NCBI GenBank assembly: GCA_038323965.1
Contig: JBBQHM010000030.1
Span: 1 to 21,788 of the forward strand
Direction: 5' to 3'
Source: JBBQHM01 sp038323965
GTDB taxonomy: Bacteria; Verrucomicrobiota; Verrucomicrobiia; Chthoniobacterales; UBA10450
DNA length: 21,788 nt
A program made the position numbers and the translations under genes. Below the pieces are notes generated by a model. The model was given only the letters and a program-made list of their open reading frames with translations. It was not told the origin of the DNA and made no database searches. Positions 7,108-14,471 of the stretch are shown in pieces; positions within the stretch are counted from its first letter, which is position 1; the number at the start of each line of letters is the position of its first letter.

Positions 7108-8009
7108 GTTTTCGATAAAACCAGAGCTGCCAGCAGCAAGGGCAGATAAACAATCGACGTCAGGAAAAGAAGGCGCGCATCGCTGCGCGTGCGCGTGCGC
7201 AGGAAGCGCATCGCCATTGCGATGAAGATGCAGCCGAGAATAAGTTCCGCGCCCAGATAGGCGAAGCTTGCGATGCGAATGAAAGTGGGAAGGCCCGCTA
7301 CGATGAGCAGCATCATGCAGAAAAAGACGCTCTGGCTGGCGCTGCGTTCGCCGGTTTTATCGTCATTGGAAATCATGCGAAAACCGCCGCGCACGTAATC
7401 ATCGCGATACATCCAGGAGATGGCGAAGAAATGCGGGAGCTGCCAGAAGAAGATAATCGCGAACAGGCTCCACGCGCCGAGATCGATCGCCCGGCCGGTG
7501 GCGGCCCAACCGATCATGGGCGGCAGCGCGCCCGGAATGGCGCCGACGAGTGTATTCGTGGTGCTGATTCTCTTGAGCGGCGTGTAGGCGAGCAGATAAA
7601 TCAGAACCGTCAGCGCGGCCAGCGCGGCAGCGGGCGGGTTACAGGTGCGGTAAAGATAAACAACACCGGAGATTGAAAGCGCCAGCCCGAGAATAAGCCC
7701 GGTGCGGGATTTCATTCTGCCGGACGGAATCGGCCGCGATTGTGTGCGCTGCATCAAGGCATCGGCGCTGCGTTCCCACCACTGATTGAGGGCCGCGGCG
7801 CCTGCGGCCGCCAGCGCAGTGCCAATGAATGCCTGGAGCATGCCGACGTAACTGACGCGACTCGGCGCACCCATGTAGTAGCCGACGGAAGTAGTAATCA
7901 GCACCAGCAGGGTCAGGCGCGCCTTGATTAATTCAGCGAAATCGGCCGCGAATGTGCGCGGGATTCGCTGGGAAACGATTTCGGGATCGTGACTCGCGGC
8001 GGCCATCAT
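7104..8009 (-). CDS. ctaB: Protoheme IX farnesyltransferase (heme O synthase)
   Basis: A 301-residue membrane prenyltransferase of the UbiA superfamily. It adds a farnesyl group to heme b to make heme O, the precursor of heme A. The first Asp-containing motif is NQWWERSADALMQRTQSRP (N75, D83, R88); the second is YRDDYVRGGFRM (D203, D204). Several hydrophobic helices lie between and around them. The start could be ATG 8009 or the adjacent ATG 8006. It overlaps ctaA upstream and sco downstream by 4 nt each, so it belongs to the oxidase operon. Confidence 0.94.
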   Translation of the reverse strand: MMAAASHDPEIVSQRIPRTFAADFAELIKARLTLLVLITTSVGYYMGAPSRVSYVGMLQAFIGTALAAAGAAALNQWWERSADALMQRTQSRPIPSGRMKSRTGLILGLALSISGVVYLYRTCNPPAAALAALTVLIYLLAYTPLKRISTTNTLVGAIPGALPPMIGWAATGRAIDLGAWSLFAIIFFWQLPHFFAISWMYRDDYVRGGFRMISNDDKTGERSASQSVFFCMMLLIVAGLPTFIRIASFAYLGAELILGCIFIAMAMRFLRTRTRSDARLLFLTSIVYLPLLLAALVLSKT

Positions 8010-9019
8010 GCGGTTTCAAATTCACGAACAGCGATCGAACTTCGCGCGACGATTTGTGCTCCGCGACGCAGACAAATTGTCGAACAAACGACGCCGAGAG
8101 CGAGCATGGTGGCGCCAACCGCCACGTGGCTGGTAGCGATGTCCGCAGCTTTGTTGCTCCAGATGATCCATATACCGAGCGTGACTTGCAGGATCAAACC
8201 GACCACCCAGAAGTTTGATAACGCGCGCAGCAGGGCCGGGCTTTCGGTGCGGCGCAGGCGCGACCAAAAGAATAATACTCCCACCGTGACAAGAATGGCG
8301 CCGAAACGATGCGTCATCTGCAACCAGATCTGGAACGCGCTGACATCGGACAAGGCCTGAGCATCGCGCGCAGCGTTGATAAGCGAAATAGCATCCGCGC
8401 TGGTGTCGGGAAGCCAGTGGCCGTAAGCCGTCGGGAAATCGAGGATCGCGAGATCGCGATGCTGATGCCGCATCGTCGCACCGAGCGCAAGCTGGAGGTA
8501 GATTGCGAGCGTCGTTGCAATCGCAATCCAGCGAAATGTAACCGCGTTAAATTTGCCCGGGCGGTTCCAGGCTCGCGAGGTGGCGAAGGCAATAAAGACT
8601 AAGAGGCCAAGAAAGGCCTGCGCGATGCAGGCATGAAATATCCCGATCTGGTCGCGTAACAGAGTGACGCGCAAAGCGCCGAGGAGGCCTTGGGAAATCA
8701 CCGCGCCAACCGCCGCAAGGCCAACCCATCGGAGCCAGCGACGTCCCTCACGCAGCCAGATCCAAATCGCCAAAACGACGGTTAGCAGACCAACGGTAGA
8801 GGCGAGGAGCCGGTGCGTATGTTCGAACAAAATTCCGCCGACCCATTTCGAGACGGGGAACAGGAACATGTTGTATCCGAAGGTGGTGGGCCAATCCGGC
8901 ACGGCGAGGCCCACCCCTTTGCTCGTCACCATTCCACCACTGCAAATCAGCAGCAGAGTGACGCCCGCAGTAAACCACGCGAAGCGGTTCAACCATCTTG
9001 AGCGATCGTCGGAACGCAT
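8006..9019 (-). CDS. ctaA: Heme A synthase (COX15/CtaA)
   Basis: A 337-residue membrane protein that oxidises heme O to heme A, the cofactor of aa3 oxidases. The expected histidine ligands are present: H67 and H69 (FEHTHRLLAS, with E66), H129 (IGIFHACIAQ), H237 (LQMTHRFGA) and H298 (IATSHVAVGA). About eight transmembrane helices are expected from the hydrophobicity. I start at ATG 9019 (MRSDDRSRWLNRF). The frame is open upstream, but that would overlap the Pro-rich end of ctaC and adds non-family sequence. It lies 28 nt after ctaC and overlaps ctaB by 4 nt. Confidence 0.93.
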   Translation of the reverse strand: MRSDDRSRWLNRFAWFTAGVTLLLICSGGMVTSKGVGLAVPDWPTTFGYNMFLFPVSKWVGGILFEHTHRLLASTVGLLTVVLAIWIWLREGRRWLRWVGLAAVGAVISQGLLGALRVTLLRDQIGIFHACIAQAFLGLLVFIAFATSRAWNRPGKFNAVTFRWIAIATTLAIYLQLALGATMRHQHRDLAILDFPTAYGHWLPDTSADAISLINAARDAQALSDVSAFQIWLQMTHRFGAILVTVGVLFFWSRLRRTESPALLRALSNFWVVGLILQVTLGIWIIWSNKAADIATSHVAVGATMLALGVVCSTICLRRGAQIVARSSIAVREFETA

Positions 9020-9047
9020 AGTGTTCGCGACCGGAAACCGGCCGTTT

Positions 9048-9974
9048 TTATCCGCCGGCAGGGGATGCCTTCGCATCAGCAGGCGGCCGATTGGGATCAG
9101 TCGGCTCCCCCTGCGGATTGTTTGCGCGCGGCGCCCCTGGAGCAGGCACACTTCCCGGAGTTGGCATCGGGCCCGCTTCGCCAGCGGGACGCTGCATAGC
9201 CGGCGGAGCTGATTGCTGGCCCGCGAGTTCCACGCGCTCCTTCAGCCAGGCCTGATAGTCAGCCGGGGTATCGACCACCAGCGTCGCTTTCATGCCGTAA
9301 TGGCCAAGGCCGCAAAGCTGACCGCAGATGACTTCGTAACTGCCGGTTTTAATTGGCTTAAACCACATTGGAATGATCTGCCCCGGGATGGCGTCCTGCG
9401 CGATGCGCATGTGCGGCAGCGCGAAATTATGGATCACATCCTTCGAGGAAACTTCCATGATGACCGAACGATTGAGCGGCACATGAAGTTCGCCAAGGAC
9501 AACGATGTCGTCTTTAGCGGACGCATCATTTGCGTCGAGCCCGAGAGGATTGCTGTTCGAAACCAGGCTGATATCGCGGCGCCCGAACTGTCCATCTGGT
9601 CCCGGCATGTGAAAATTCCAGTTAAACTGCTGCCCAATCGCGTGGACGAGGATGGCGTCCTTGGTTCCGGGAAATTGATTCACTCGCTTCGCCCAGAGTG
9701 GCACTGCGAAACCTACAAGCAGGATTGCCTCGATCAGGACCACCGCGAATTCAAGGTGGGTGGAAATGTGACTACGCACACCTTCGTGATCGGCGACCGG
9801 ATGTCGTCCCTTCCGAAAACGAATCAGGACGTAGATAAAAAACGCCGACCAGCCGGCAAAAAGCGCACCCATGAACCAGTGACTGACTTCAATGAACTGG
9901 TCGATCTGAAAGCCATGCTCCGACGCGTTGGCCGGTTGTCCCAGGAACTCGTTGATCAAGGCGAGACTAGTCAT
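9048..9974 (-). CDS. ctaC: Cytochrome c oxidase subunit II
   Basis: A 308-residue subunit II carrying the CuA electron-entry site. Two transmembrane helices (about residues 32-52 and 74-94) precede the cupredoxin domain. CuA ligands are visible: H182 (DVIHNF), C217, C221, H225 and M228 in CGQLCGLGHYGM. Position 219, often Glu, is Gln here; that residue binds through its backbone, so function should be kept. An aromatic entry motif, QQFNWNF, is present. No cytochrome c domain is fused. The last 60 residues form a Pro/Ala/Gly-rich tail. It overlaps the preceding small gene by 8 nt. Having subunit II downstream of subunits I, III and IV is less usual than having it first. Confidence 0.94.
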   Translation of the reverse strand: MTSLALINEFLGQPANASEHGFQIDQFIEVSHWFMGALFAGWSAFFIYVLIRFRKGRHPVADHEGVRSHISTHLEFAVVLIEAILLVGFAVPLWAKRVNQFPGTKDAILVHAIGQQFNWNFHMPGPDGQFGRRDISLVSNSNPLGLDANDASAKDDIVVLGELHVPLNRSVIMEVSSKDVIHNFALPHMRIAQDAIPGQIIPMWFKPIKTGSYEVICGQLCGLGHYGMKATLVVDTPADYQAWLKERVELAGQQSAPPAMQRPAGEAGPMPTPGSVPAPGAPRANNPQGEPTDPNRPPADAKASPAGG

Positions 9975-10227
9975 ACTGGTCGAAATCTTCTTCCACTAAT
10001 TCCTGGTGCGGCTCGAGCGGAGTGCGTGCATGGCGCCAGAGATGAATCCCAAATGCTCCGACGCCGCCCAGCACCGAAACCACTGAGCCAAGTAAAAACC
10101 AGATGGCGACGGCAATGTGTTTATTGGCCTGGGAATCCTTCGCACCGTAGCAAACGGCACAGGCAAATGCCTGGCCCGCCTGCGAGGCGAGCAGCAGCGT
10201 TACCAGGGTGATGCACTTCGTCTTCAT
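9967..10227 (-). CDS. Small exported membrane protein with a CxxC motif
   Basis: An 86-residue protein of unknown function. A signal peptide (about residues 1-22, ending GQAFA) is followed at once by CAVCYGAKDSQ, a CxxC pair that would sit at the outer face of the membrane. A hydrophobic helix (about residues 37-60) and an acidic tail (EEDFDQYD) follow. The frame is open upstream, but ATG 10227 gives the signal peptide and a 4-nt overlap with the gene before. It overlaps ctaC by 8 nt. Similar signal-CxxC-helix proteins occur in oxidase operons of other phyla, from memory. A role in copper or heme handling for CtaC is plausible but inferred. Confidence 0.78.
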   Translation of the reverse strand: MKTKCITLVTLLLASQAGQAFACAVCYGAKDSQANKHIAVAIWFLLGSVVSVLGGVGAFGIHLWRHARTPLEPHQELVEEDFDQYD

Positions 10228-10433
10228 GTGAAAAGCCGGAGCCGCTTCATTTTGCGATAAAACCAGATGCCATAAACGAAGAGTGCGATGGCGCTCAGGA
10301 AACAGGCGATCGCGCCCGTGATATATCCCGAGGCTGCTTCCGTCACATACAACTGCAGGCACCATGCGCCGCAGCCCAGCGCGAGCAGCGTGGCGAAGGT
10401 GATAAAGACGATGTGGAAACCTTTGAGTGACAT
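10224..10433 (-). CDS. Small two-helix membrane protein in the oxidase operon
   Basis: A 69-residue protein with two hydrophobic helices (about residues 7-28 and 35-57) and a basic cytoplasmic end (YRKMKRLRLF). I do not recognise a named family. It starts directly after the ctaF stop and overlaps the next small gene by 4 nt. Tight packing inside the operon and clean membrane topology argue that it is real. It may be an accessory subunit or assembly factor of the aa3 oxidase. Confidence 0.72.
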   Translation of the reverse strand: MSLKGFHIVFITFATLLALGCGAWCLQLYVTEAASGYITGAIACFLSAIALFVYGIWFYRKMKRLRLFT

Positions 10434-10775
10434 TTAACGAGAAATAGGATCGTACCAATGCAGATAGGTGAGCCAGAAAAGTGCGAGGACGAAGAAACCG
10501 GTAAAAATAAGGACACGATAAATCAGGCGCTTCTCGGCCGAGAGGTGCATGAAAATCGCCCCGACGAGGCAGACCTTGACCGTCGCCAGGAGCATCGCGA
10601 TTGCGACGTTCGCTTTTTGGGAACCGAAATTCACGTACGAAAGAAGCACCGTGAGCCCAGTGAACAAAAGCAACGTGCCGCCAACGATGAGATAACCGCG
10701 GACGTGCTTCTGCACGCCGTGCGCATAGTGCTCCTGCTCGCTGGAATCGGGTGAGACGTCGGGCGGATTATTCAT
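10434..10775 (-). CDS. ctaF: Cytochrome c oxidase subunit IV (prokaryotic type)
   Basis: A 113-residue membrane protein with three helices (about residues 28-48, 57-77, 87-107). The middle helix and loop, VKVCLVGAIFMHLSAEKRLIYR, are characteristic of the CyoD/CtaF subunit IV family. Family members stabilise the catalytic core and carry no cofactor. The N-terminal 25 residues are hydrophilic and His-containing. The gene starts 2 nt after ctaE, consistent with co-translation. Confidence 0.9.
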   Translation of the reverse strand: MNNPPDVSPDSSEQEHYAHGVQKHVRGYLIVGGTLLLFTGLTVLLSYVNFGSQKANVAIAMLLATVKVCLVGAIFMHLSAEKRLIYRVLIFTGFFVLALFWLTYLHWYDPISR

Positions 10776-10777
10776 CG

Positions 10778-11653
10778 TTACAGCAGGTAGAAGAGTGGGA
10801 ACACGAAAATCCAGACGAGATCGACAAAGTGCCAGAAAAGCCCGGCAACTTCGACGCGATTTGCGAGATGCTCCGGGTTCTTCCGATAGAGCCGCGTGCT
10901 CGCGGGCAGGAGCATGTAACAGAAGACCAATACTCCAGCTAGCACGTGCATGCCGTGCAGTCCCGTGATGGTGAAATAGGTTGCGAAATAGGTACTGTGC
11001 GTCGGAAGGAACATGGTAGCGCGTTCCACATCTTCCTTCTCCACGGTCACGATCTTGTCGGTCGGCGGGACGTAGAGGAAGTGAGGCCGATCCATCGCTG
11101 GATTGGACGGGTCCGCGTTCACCGGATCGACTGCGATCTCGTACTCTTTGATGTTGGGATCATTCAGCGCCGCCCGGTTATGCAAGTGTCCGCTGATCTC
11201 GAAACGCGGCTCCGCGCCTTTTTCTGCGAGATGATGATTGCCCAGGTAAGGCTCGTACTTCTCGAGGGCTTCCTTTTTAATTTTGGCGCCGAAGTGATCG
11301 AATTTCTGCGGCCACTCGTAGGCGAGTTTAACGCCAAGGAAGATCACGCCACAAACGATGGTGATCGCCATGTAAACCTTGTAGCGCGCGAGCTGCCGCA
11401 TTTTCAGCGAAGCCCATGCCAGCACCACCGTCACCGATGAGAAAATCAGGATCGCTGTGTTCGCGGTACCGACCGGCACATTCAGTAGTCCATGCGGCCA
11501 GGTGCCAGGCTCGGCATCGAGGCGCAGGAAAATGTAGGCGGAGAAAAGTCCGCCGAAGAGCATGACTTCCGAGGCGAGGAAGAGCCAGATGCCGACCTTG
11601 GCGTTCCAAAGCCCAGTGTCCGGTCGCGACGAAACGGTATACGGAATTTCCAT
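10778..11653 (-). CDS. ctaE: Cytochrome c oxidase subunit III with a large loop insertion
   Basis: A 291-residue subunit III. Conserved membrane motifs are present: WLFLASEVMLFGGLFSAY (with the conserved Glu), ITGLHGMHVLAG and GLFWHFVDLVWIFVFP. Between the helix ending near residue 113 and the helix starting near 217 lies a hydrophilic segment of about 100 residues, much longer than the short loop usual here. It is charged and rich in Asp, Asn and Lys, and holds several His (NHHLAEKG, SGHLHNR). It may be an extramembrane domain for docking a partner such as a cytochrome c or another respiratory complex, but that is inference. The gene follows ctaD by 2 nt. Confidence 0.93.
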   Translation of the reverse strand: MEIPYTVSSRPDTGLWNAKVGIWLFLASEVMLFGGLFSAYIFLRLDAEPGTWPHGLLNVPVGTANTAILIFSSVTVVLAWASLKMRQLARYKVYMAITIVCGVIFLGVKLAYEWPQKFDHFGAKIKKEALEKYEPYLGNHHLAEKGAEPRFEISGHLHNRAALNDPNIKEYEIAVDPVNADPSNPAMDRPHFLYVPPTDKIVTVEKEDVERATMFLPTHSTYFATYFTITGLHGMHVLAGVLVFCYMLLPASTRLYRKNPEHLANRVEVAGLFWHFVDLVWIFVFPLFYLL

Positions 11654-11655
11654 GA

Positions 11656-13536
11656 CTAGACGTGGGCGACTTCCGGCGCTTCGCGTGGCACGCGTTCGCT
11701 CAACTCGACTGGTTCGCTTTGCATGGTGAAATCGCGTTCGCGACCCGGCAGGCTGTATTCGTAGGGCCCGCGGTACGCGACAGGGATCGTGGTAAAATTA
11801 CCGTGTGGTGGCGGTGAGGGCGCATCCCATTCCAGGGTGGTCGCTTCCCATGGATTGTCGTTCACCTTCTGGCCCCTCCAGATACTCCAGAAGAAGTTAA
11901 TGATGAAGGGAAGCTGAGCCAGACCCATCAGCCAGGCGGCTATCGAGATTGGCTGGTTCCACTGGAATCCGGTGAGACCCCAGACTTTTTCGTTGGCCAC
12001 ATTCCAGCCCTGTCCCCCGTCGTACCAGCGTCGATGCATACTGAGCATTCCCTGCAGAAACATCGGTAGGAAAATAACGTTCATGCAGATGAACGACGGC
12101 CAGAAATGCACCTTGCCCCAGAACTCGTTCATGCGTCGGCCGGTCGCCTTGGGGAACCAAAAGTAAATGCCCGCGAAGAGCGCGAAGATTGTTCCGGGCG
12201 CGACGATGTAATGGAAATGCGCGATGACGTAATAGGTGTCGTGCAGGTAAAGATCGGCGGAATTAAAGGCGAGCGGAATGCCGGTGAGTCCGCCGATGCC
12301 GAACATTGGAAGGAAAGCCGTCGCGAAAAGCATCGGGACGTTAAAGCGAATCGATCCACCCCACATCGAGATGAAGAATGCGCTAAGAATAATCACCGAT
12401 GGGATTGAGATGATCAGCGTCGTGGTCTGGAAGAACGCACTAACGACCGTGCCCATGCCGGTGAGCCACATGTGGTGCGCCCAGACGATGAAAGAGAGGA
12501 AACCAAGGACGAGCGCCGCGAAGACGAGTGACTTGTAACCCCAGAGCGGCTTGCGCGTATTGTTCGCCAGAATCTCGGCGACAATACCCATGCCGGGAAG
12601 AATGAGGACGTACACCTCCGGGTGACCAAGGAACCAGAAGAGGTGTTGCCACAGAATCGGAGACCCGCCACCACTGATGTGGAGCGGCGCACCGTTCACC
12701 ACGAGCCCTGTCGGAAGAAAGAAGCTCGTTCCAGCCACGCGATCCATTAGCTGCATGACCGCGGCGGCCTCGAGCGGAGGGAATGCGAGCAGTAGGAGGA
12801 ACGCCGTGACAAACTGCGCCCACACGAAAAAAGGCAGCCTCATCCAGGTCAGGCCTTTCGCGCGCAGCTGTATGATCGTGGTGATGAAATTCACCGCGCC
12901 GAGTAGCGACGAAGAAATTAGAAAGACGAATCCAATCAGCCAAAGATTCTGACCATTGAACAGCCAGTGATAACCGGGGCCTTTGTCTGCGAGATCGGAG
13001 AGAGGCGTGTAGGAGGTCCAGCCCCCTTTCGCGGCGCCGCCCGGCACGAAGAAGCTGCCCAACATGATCAGCCCGCCGACCGCGAATGCCCAGAAACTGG
13101 CGGCATTAATCTTCGGAAAAGTCATGTCCGGCGCGCCGATCTGCAGCGGCACGACGAAGTTTCCGAACGCCGCAAACGCAATCGGCACAATGCCGAGAAA
13201 GATCATGATGGTGCCGTGCATCGCGCCGAGGGAGTTATAGAACTCTGGCGTCATCTTCCCGCCTGGCATGGAACCGGGACCGAAAATCTTCCCGAGCACA
13301 TTTCCGATCCCCGGCAGCGCCTGCCCGGGATACGCCAGCTGCCAGCGCATCACCATCATCAGGCTGAAGCCGAAGAAGAGGAAAACCAATCCGCAGAGGC
13401 CGTACTGAATTCCGATCACCTTATGATCGGTGGAAAAAATGTACTTTCGCCACCAGCCCAGTTCATGATGCTCATGTCCGTGATCGTGGTGCGCATCAGG
13501 CGCGGAGTGATGGTCAGTGTGAGCGATAGCGTCCAT
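11656..13536 (-). CDS. ctaD: Cytochrome c oxidase subunit I (aa3 type)
   Basis: The 626-residue catalytic subunit reducing O2 to water. Heme a ligands are H107 (AMHGTIM) and H442; the heme a3 ligand is H440 (YYVIAHFHYIVAPG). CuB ligands are H305, H354 and H355, with Y309 as the cross-linked Tyr in GHPEVY. The A1-type proton residue E307 and D-channel D137 (IGAPDMTFP) are present, as are H432/D433 and R467/R468 near the propionates. The K-channel Lys expected after IP[TS] is missing: the sequence is SIPSVIILSAF, with I383 at that position. The N-terminus is His-rich (nine His in residues 6-24). ATG 13536 is preferred; the upstream extension is not family-like. It is the first gene of the operon. 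Confidence 0.96.
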   Translation of the reverse strand: MDAIAHTDHHSAPDAHHDHGHEHHELGWWRKYIFSTDHKVIGIQYGLCGLVFLFFGFSLMMVMRWQLAYPGQALPGIGNVLGKIFGPGSMPGGKMTPEFYNSLGAMHGTIMIFLGIVPIAFAAFGNFVVPLQIGAPDMTFPKINAASFWAFAVGGLIMLGSFFVPGGAAKGGWTSYTPLSDLADKGPGYHWLFNGQNLWLIGFVFLISSSLLGAVNFITTIIQLRAKGLTWMRLPFFVWAQFVTAFLLLLAFPPLEAAAVMQLMDRVAGTSFFLPTGLVVNGAPLHISGGGSPILWQHLFWFLGHPEVYVLILPGMGIVAEILANNTRKPLWGYKSLVFAALVLGFLSFIVWAHHMWLTGMGTVVSAFFQTTTLIISIPSVIILSAFFISMWGGSIRFNVPMLFATAFLPMFGIGGLTGIPLAFNSADLYLHDTYYVIAHFHYIVAPGTIFALFAGIYFWFPKATGRRMNEFWGKVHFWPSFICMNVIFLPMFLQGMLSMHRRWYDGGQGWNVANEKVWGLTGFQWNQPISIAAWLMGLAQLPFIINFFWSIWRGQKVNDNPWEATTLEWDAPSPPPHGNFTTIPVAYRGPYEYSLPGRERDFTMQSEPVELSERVPREAPEVAHV

Positions 13537-13695
13537 GCAAAGGAAGATTACGTATTCAATATCCGAAGCCGATTTGGGTTTGCAAAGCTGTAAATGAGAT
13601 TCGCATGGGCAAAAGCGACAGATGCTTCGTCCATTGACGCACCACCGGCCCAACCGAAATTCCGGTTGATGTTCACTGCGCCTGATCTCTCGACC

Positions 13696-14157
13696 ATGCC
13701 AAAGGCTGAGATTTACAAAAATCTCGCCACCCAACTGCATGCGCTGATCGACGATGAGCCGGATGCGATCGCAAACATGGCGAATTGCGCGGCGCTGATT
13801 TTTCATTCATTGCTCGACTTGAATTGGGCGGGATTTTACCTCCTGCGCGAGAACGTTCTAGTGCTCGGACCTTTTCAGGGAAAGCCGGCCTGTATTCGCA
13901 TTCCCAGGGGGCGCGGGGTTTGTGGCGCTGCTGCTGAAAAACGTGAGACGATTCGTGTGGCCGACGTCAATGCGTTCGCAGATCACATTCCATGCGACAG
14001 CGCCTCGCAGTCCGAAATCGTGATTCCACTCGTCGCGAAATCCGGAGGTCTCATCGGCGTGCTCGACGTCGATAGTCCAACGCTCAGTCGATTCGACGAC
14101 GACGATCAGCGAGGTCTGGAAGGGCTCGCCACGATCATCACTGCGAAATTAGGCTAG
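13696..14157 (+). CDS. msrC: Free methionine-R-sulfoxide reductase (GAF domain)
   Basis: A 153-residue single GAF-domain enzyme of the fRMsr (YebR/MsrC) family, which repairs free methionine-(R)-sulfoxide using thioredoxin. The three family cysteines are visible: C66 (GKPACIRIP), C76 (GRGVCGAA) and C100 (HIPCDSAS). The surrounding motifs INWAGFYLL-like (LNWAGFYLL), VLGPFQG and SEIVIPLV match closely. ATG 13696 (MPKAEIYKNL) aligns with the family start; ATG 13669 is an alternative. It is divergent from ctaD, with 159 nt between them, and its stop overlaps the convergent ferritin-like gene. Cytoplasmic antioxidant role. Confidence 0.92.
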   Translation: MPKAEIYKNLATQLHALIDDEPDAIANMANCAALIFHSLLDLNWAGFYLLRENVLVLGPFQGKPACIRIPRGRGVCGAAAEKRETIRVADVNAFADHIPCDSASQSEIVIPLVAKSGGLIGVLDVDSPTLSRFDDDDQRGLEGLATIITAKLG

Positions 14158-14465
14158 GCTTTTTCTTCGGCTTCGTCCCCGTGTTCGACGATGTCGCCTT
14201 TCTTAAACAGCACGCCTTTTGCGATCTCGCGCCATTGCGGTTTCTTCCGCAGCAGCCATTCCAGATCCATCGAGAAATGTTTAAACTCCTCCTTCTGCGC
14301 ATCCTTCATGATGGCTCGCGCGCTCTTGTCCTGCTCGAGCGACATCCGCTGTTCGTACCAATTGATCGCTTCCGCTTCTTCGGTGAGCGAAACGATCATC
14401 CGCGCAAAAGTGCGCGTCTCTGCTGAGAGCTCGTCCGCCGGCTCATGATATTGTTCGAATCCCAT
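14154..14465 (-). CDS. Encapsulated-ferritin-like (EncFtn-type) protein
   Basis: A 103-residue, two-helix ferritin-like protein. YHEPADELSAETR, SLTEEAEAINWYEQR and KEEFKHFSMDLEWLLRKKPQW follow the pattern of encapsulated ferritins. By alignment from memory with Rhodospirillum rubrum EncFtn, the ferroxidase ligands E32, E62 and H65 correspond to E30, E60 and H63 here, and W38 to W36. EncFtn forms an annular decamer that oxidises Fe(II) and normally works inside an encapsulin shell. The C-terminal tail is acidic (EHGDEAEEKA) and shows no obvious encapsulin-targeting peptide. No shell gene is in the window. It starts 6 nt after a flavoprotein gene, suggesting an operon. Confidence 0.78.
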   Translation of the reverse strand: MGFEQYHEPADELSAETRTFARMIVSLTEEAEAINWYEQRMSLEQDKSARAIMKDAQKEEFKHFSMDLEWLLRKKPQWREIAKGVLFKKGDIVEHGDEAEEKA

Positions 14466-14471
14466 AATGTC

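Noticed and set aside
9213..10211. 332-codon + strand reading frame opposite ctaC
   Set aside because: Lies antisense to ctaC, which has a full CuA site; the translation is not protein-like.
13537..13600. Possible promoter for ctaD on the - strand (TTTGCA, 17 nt, GATATT)
   Set aside because: Only 4 of 6 matches in each box; not better than chance in this sequence.
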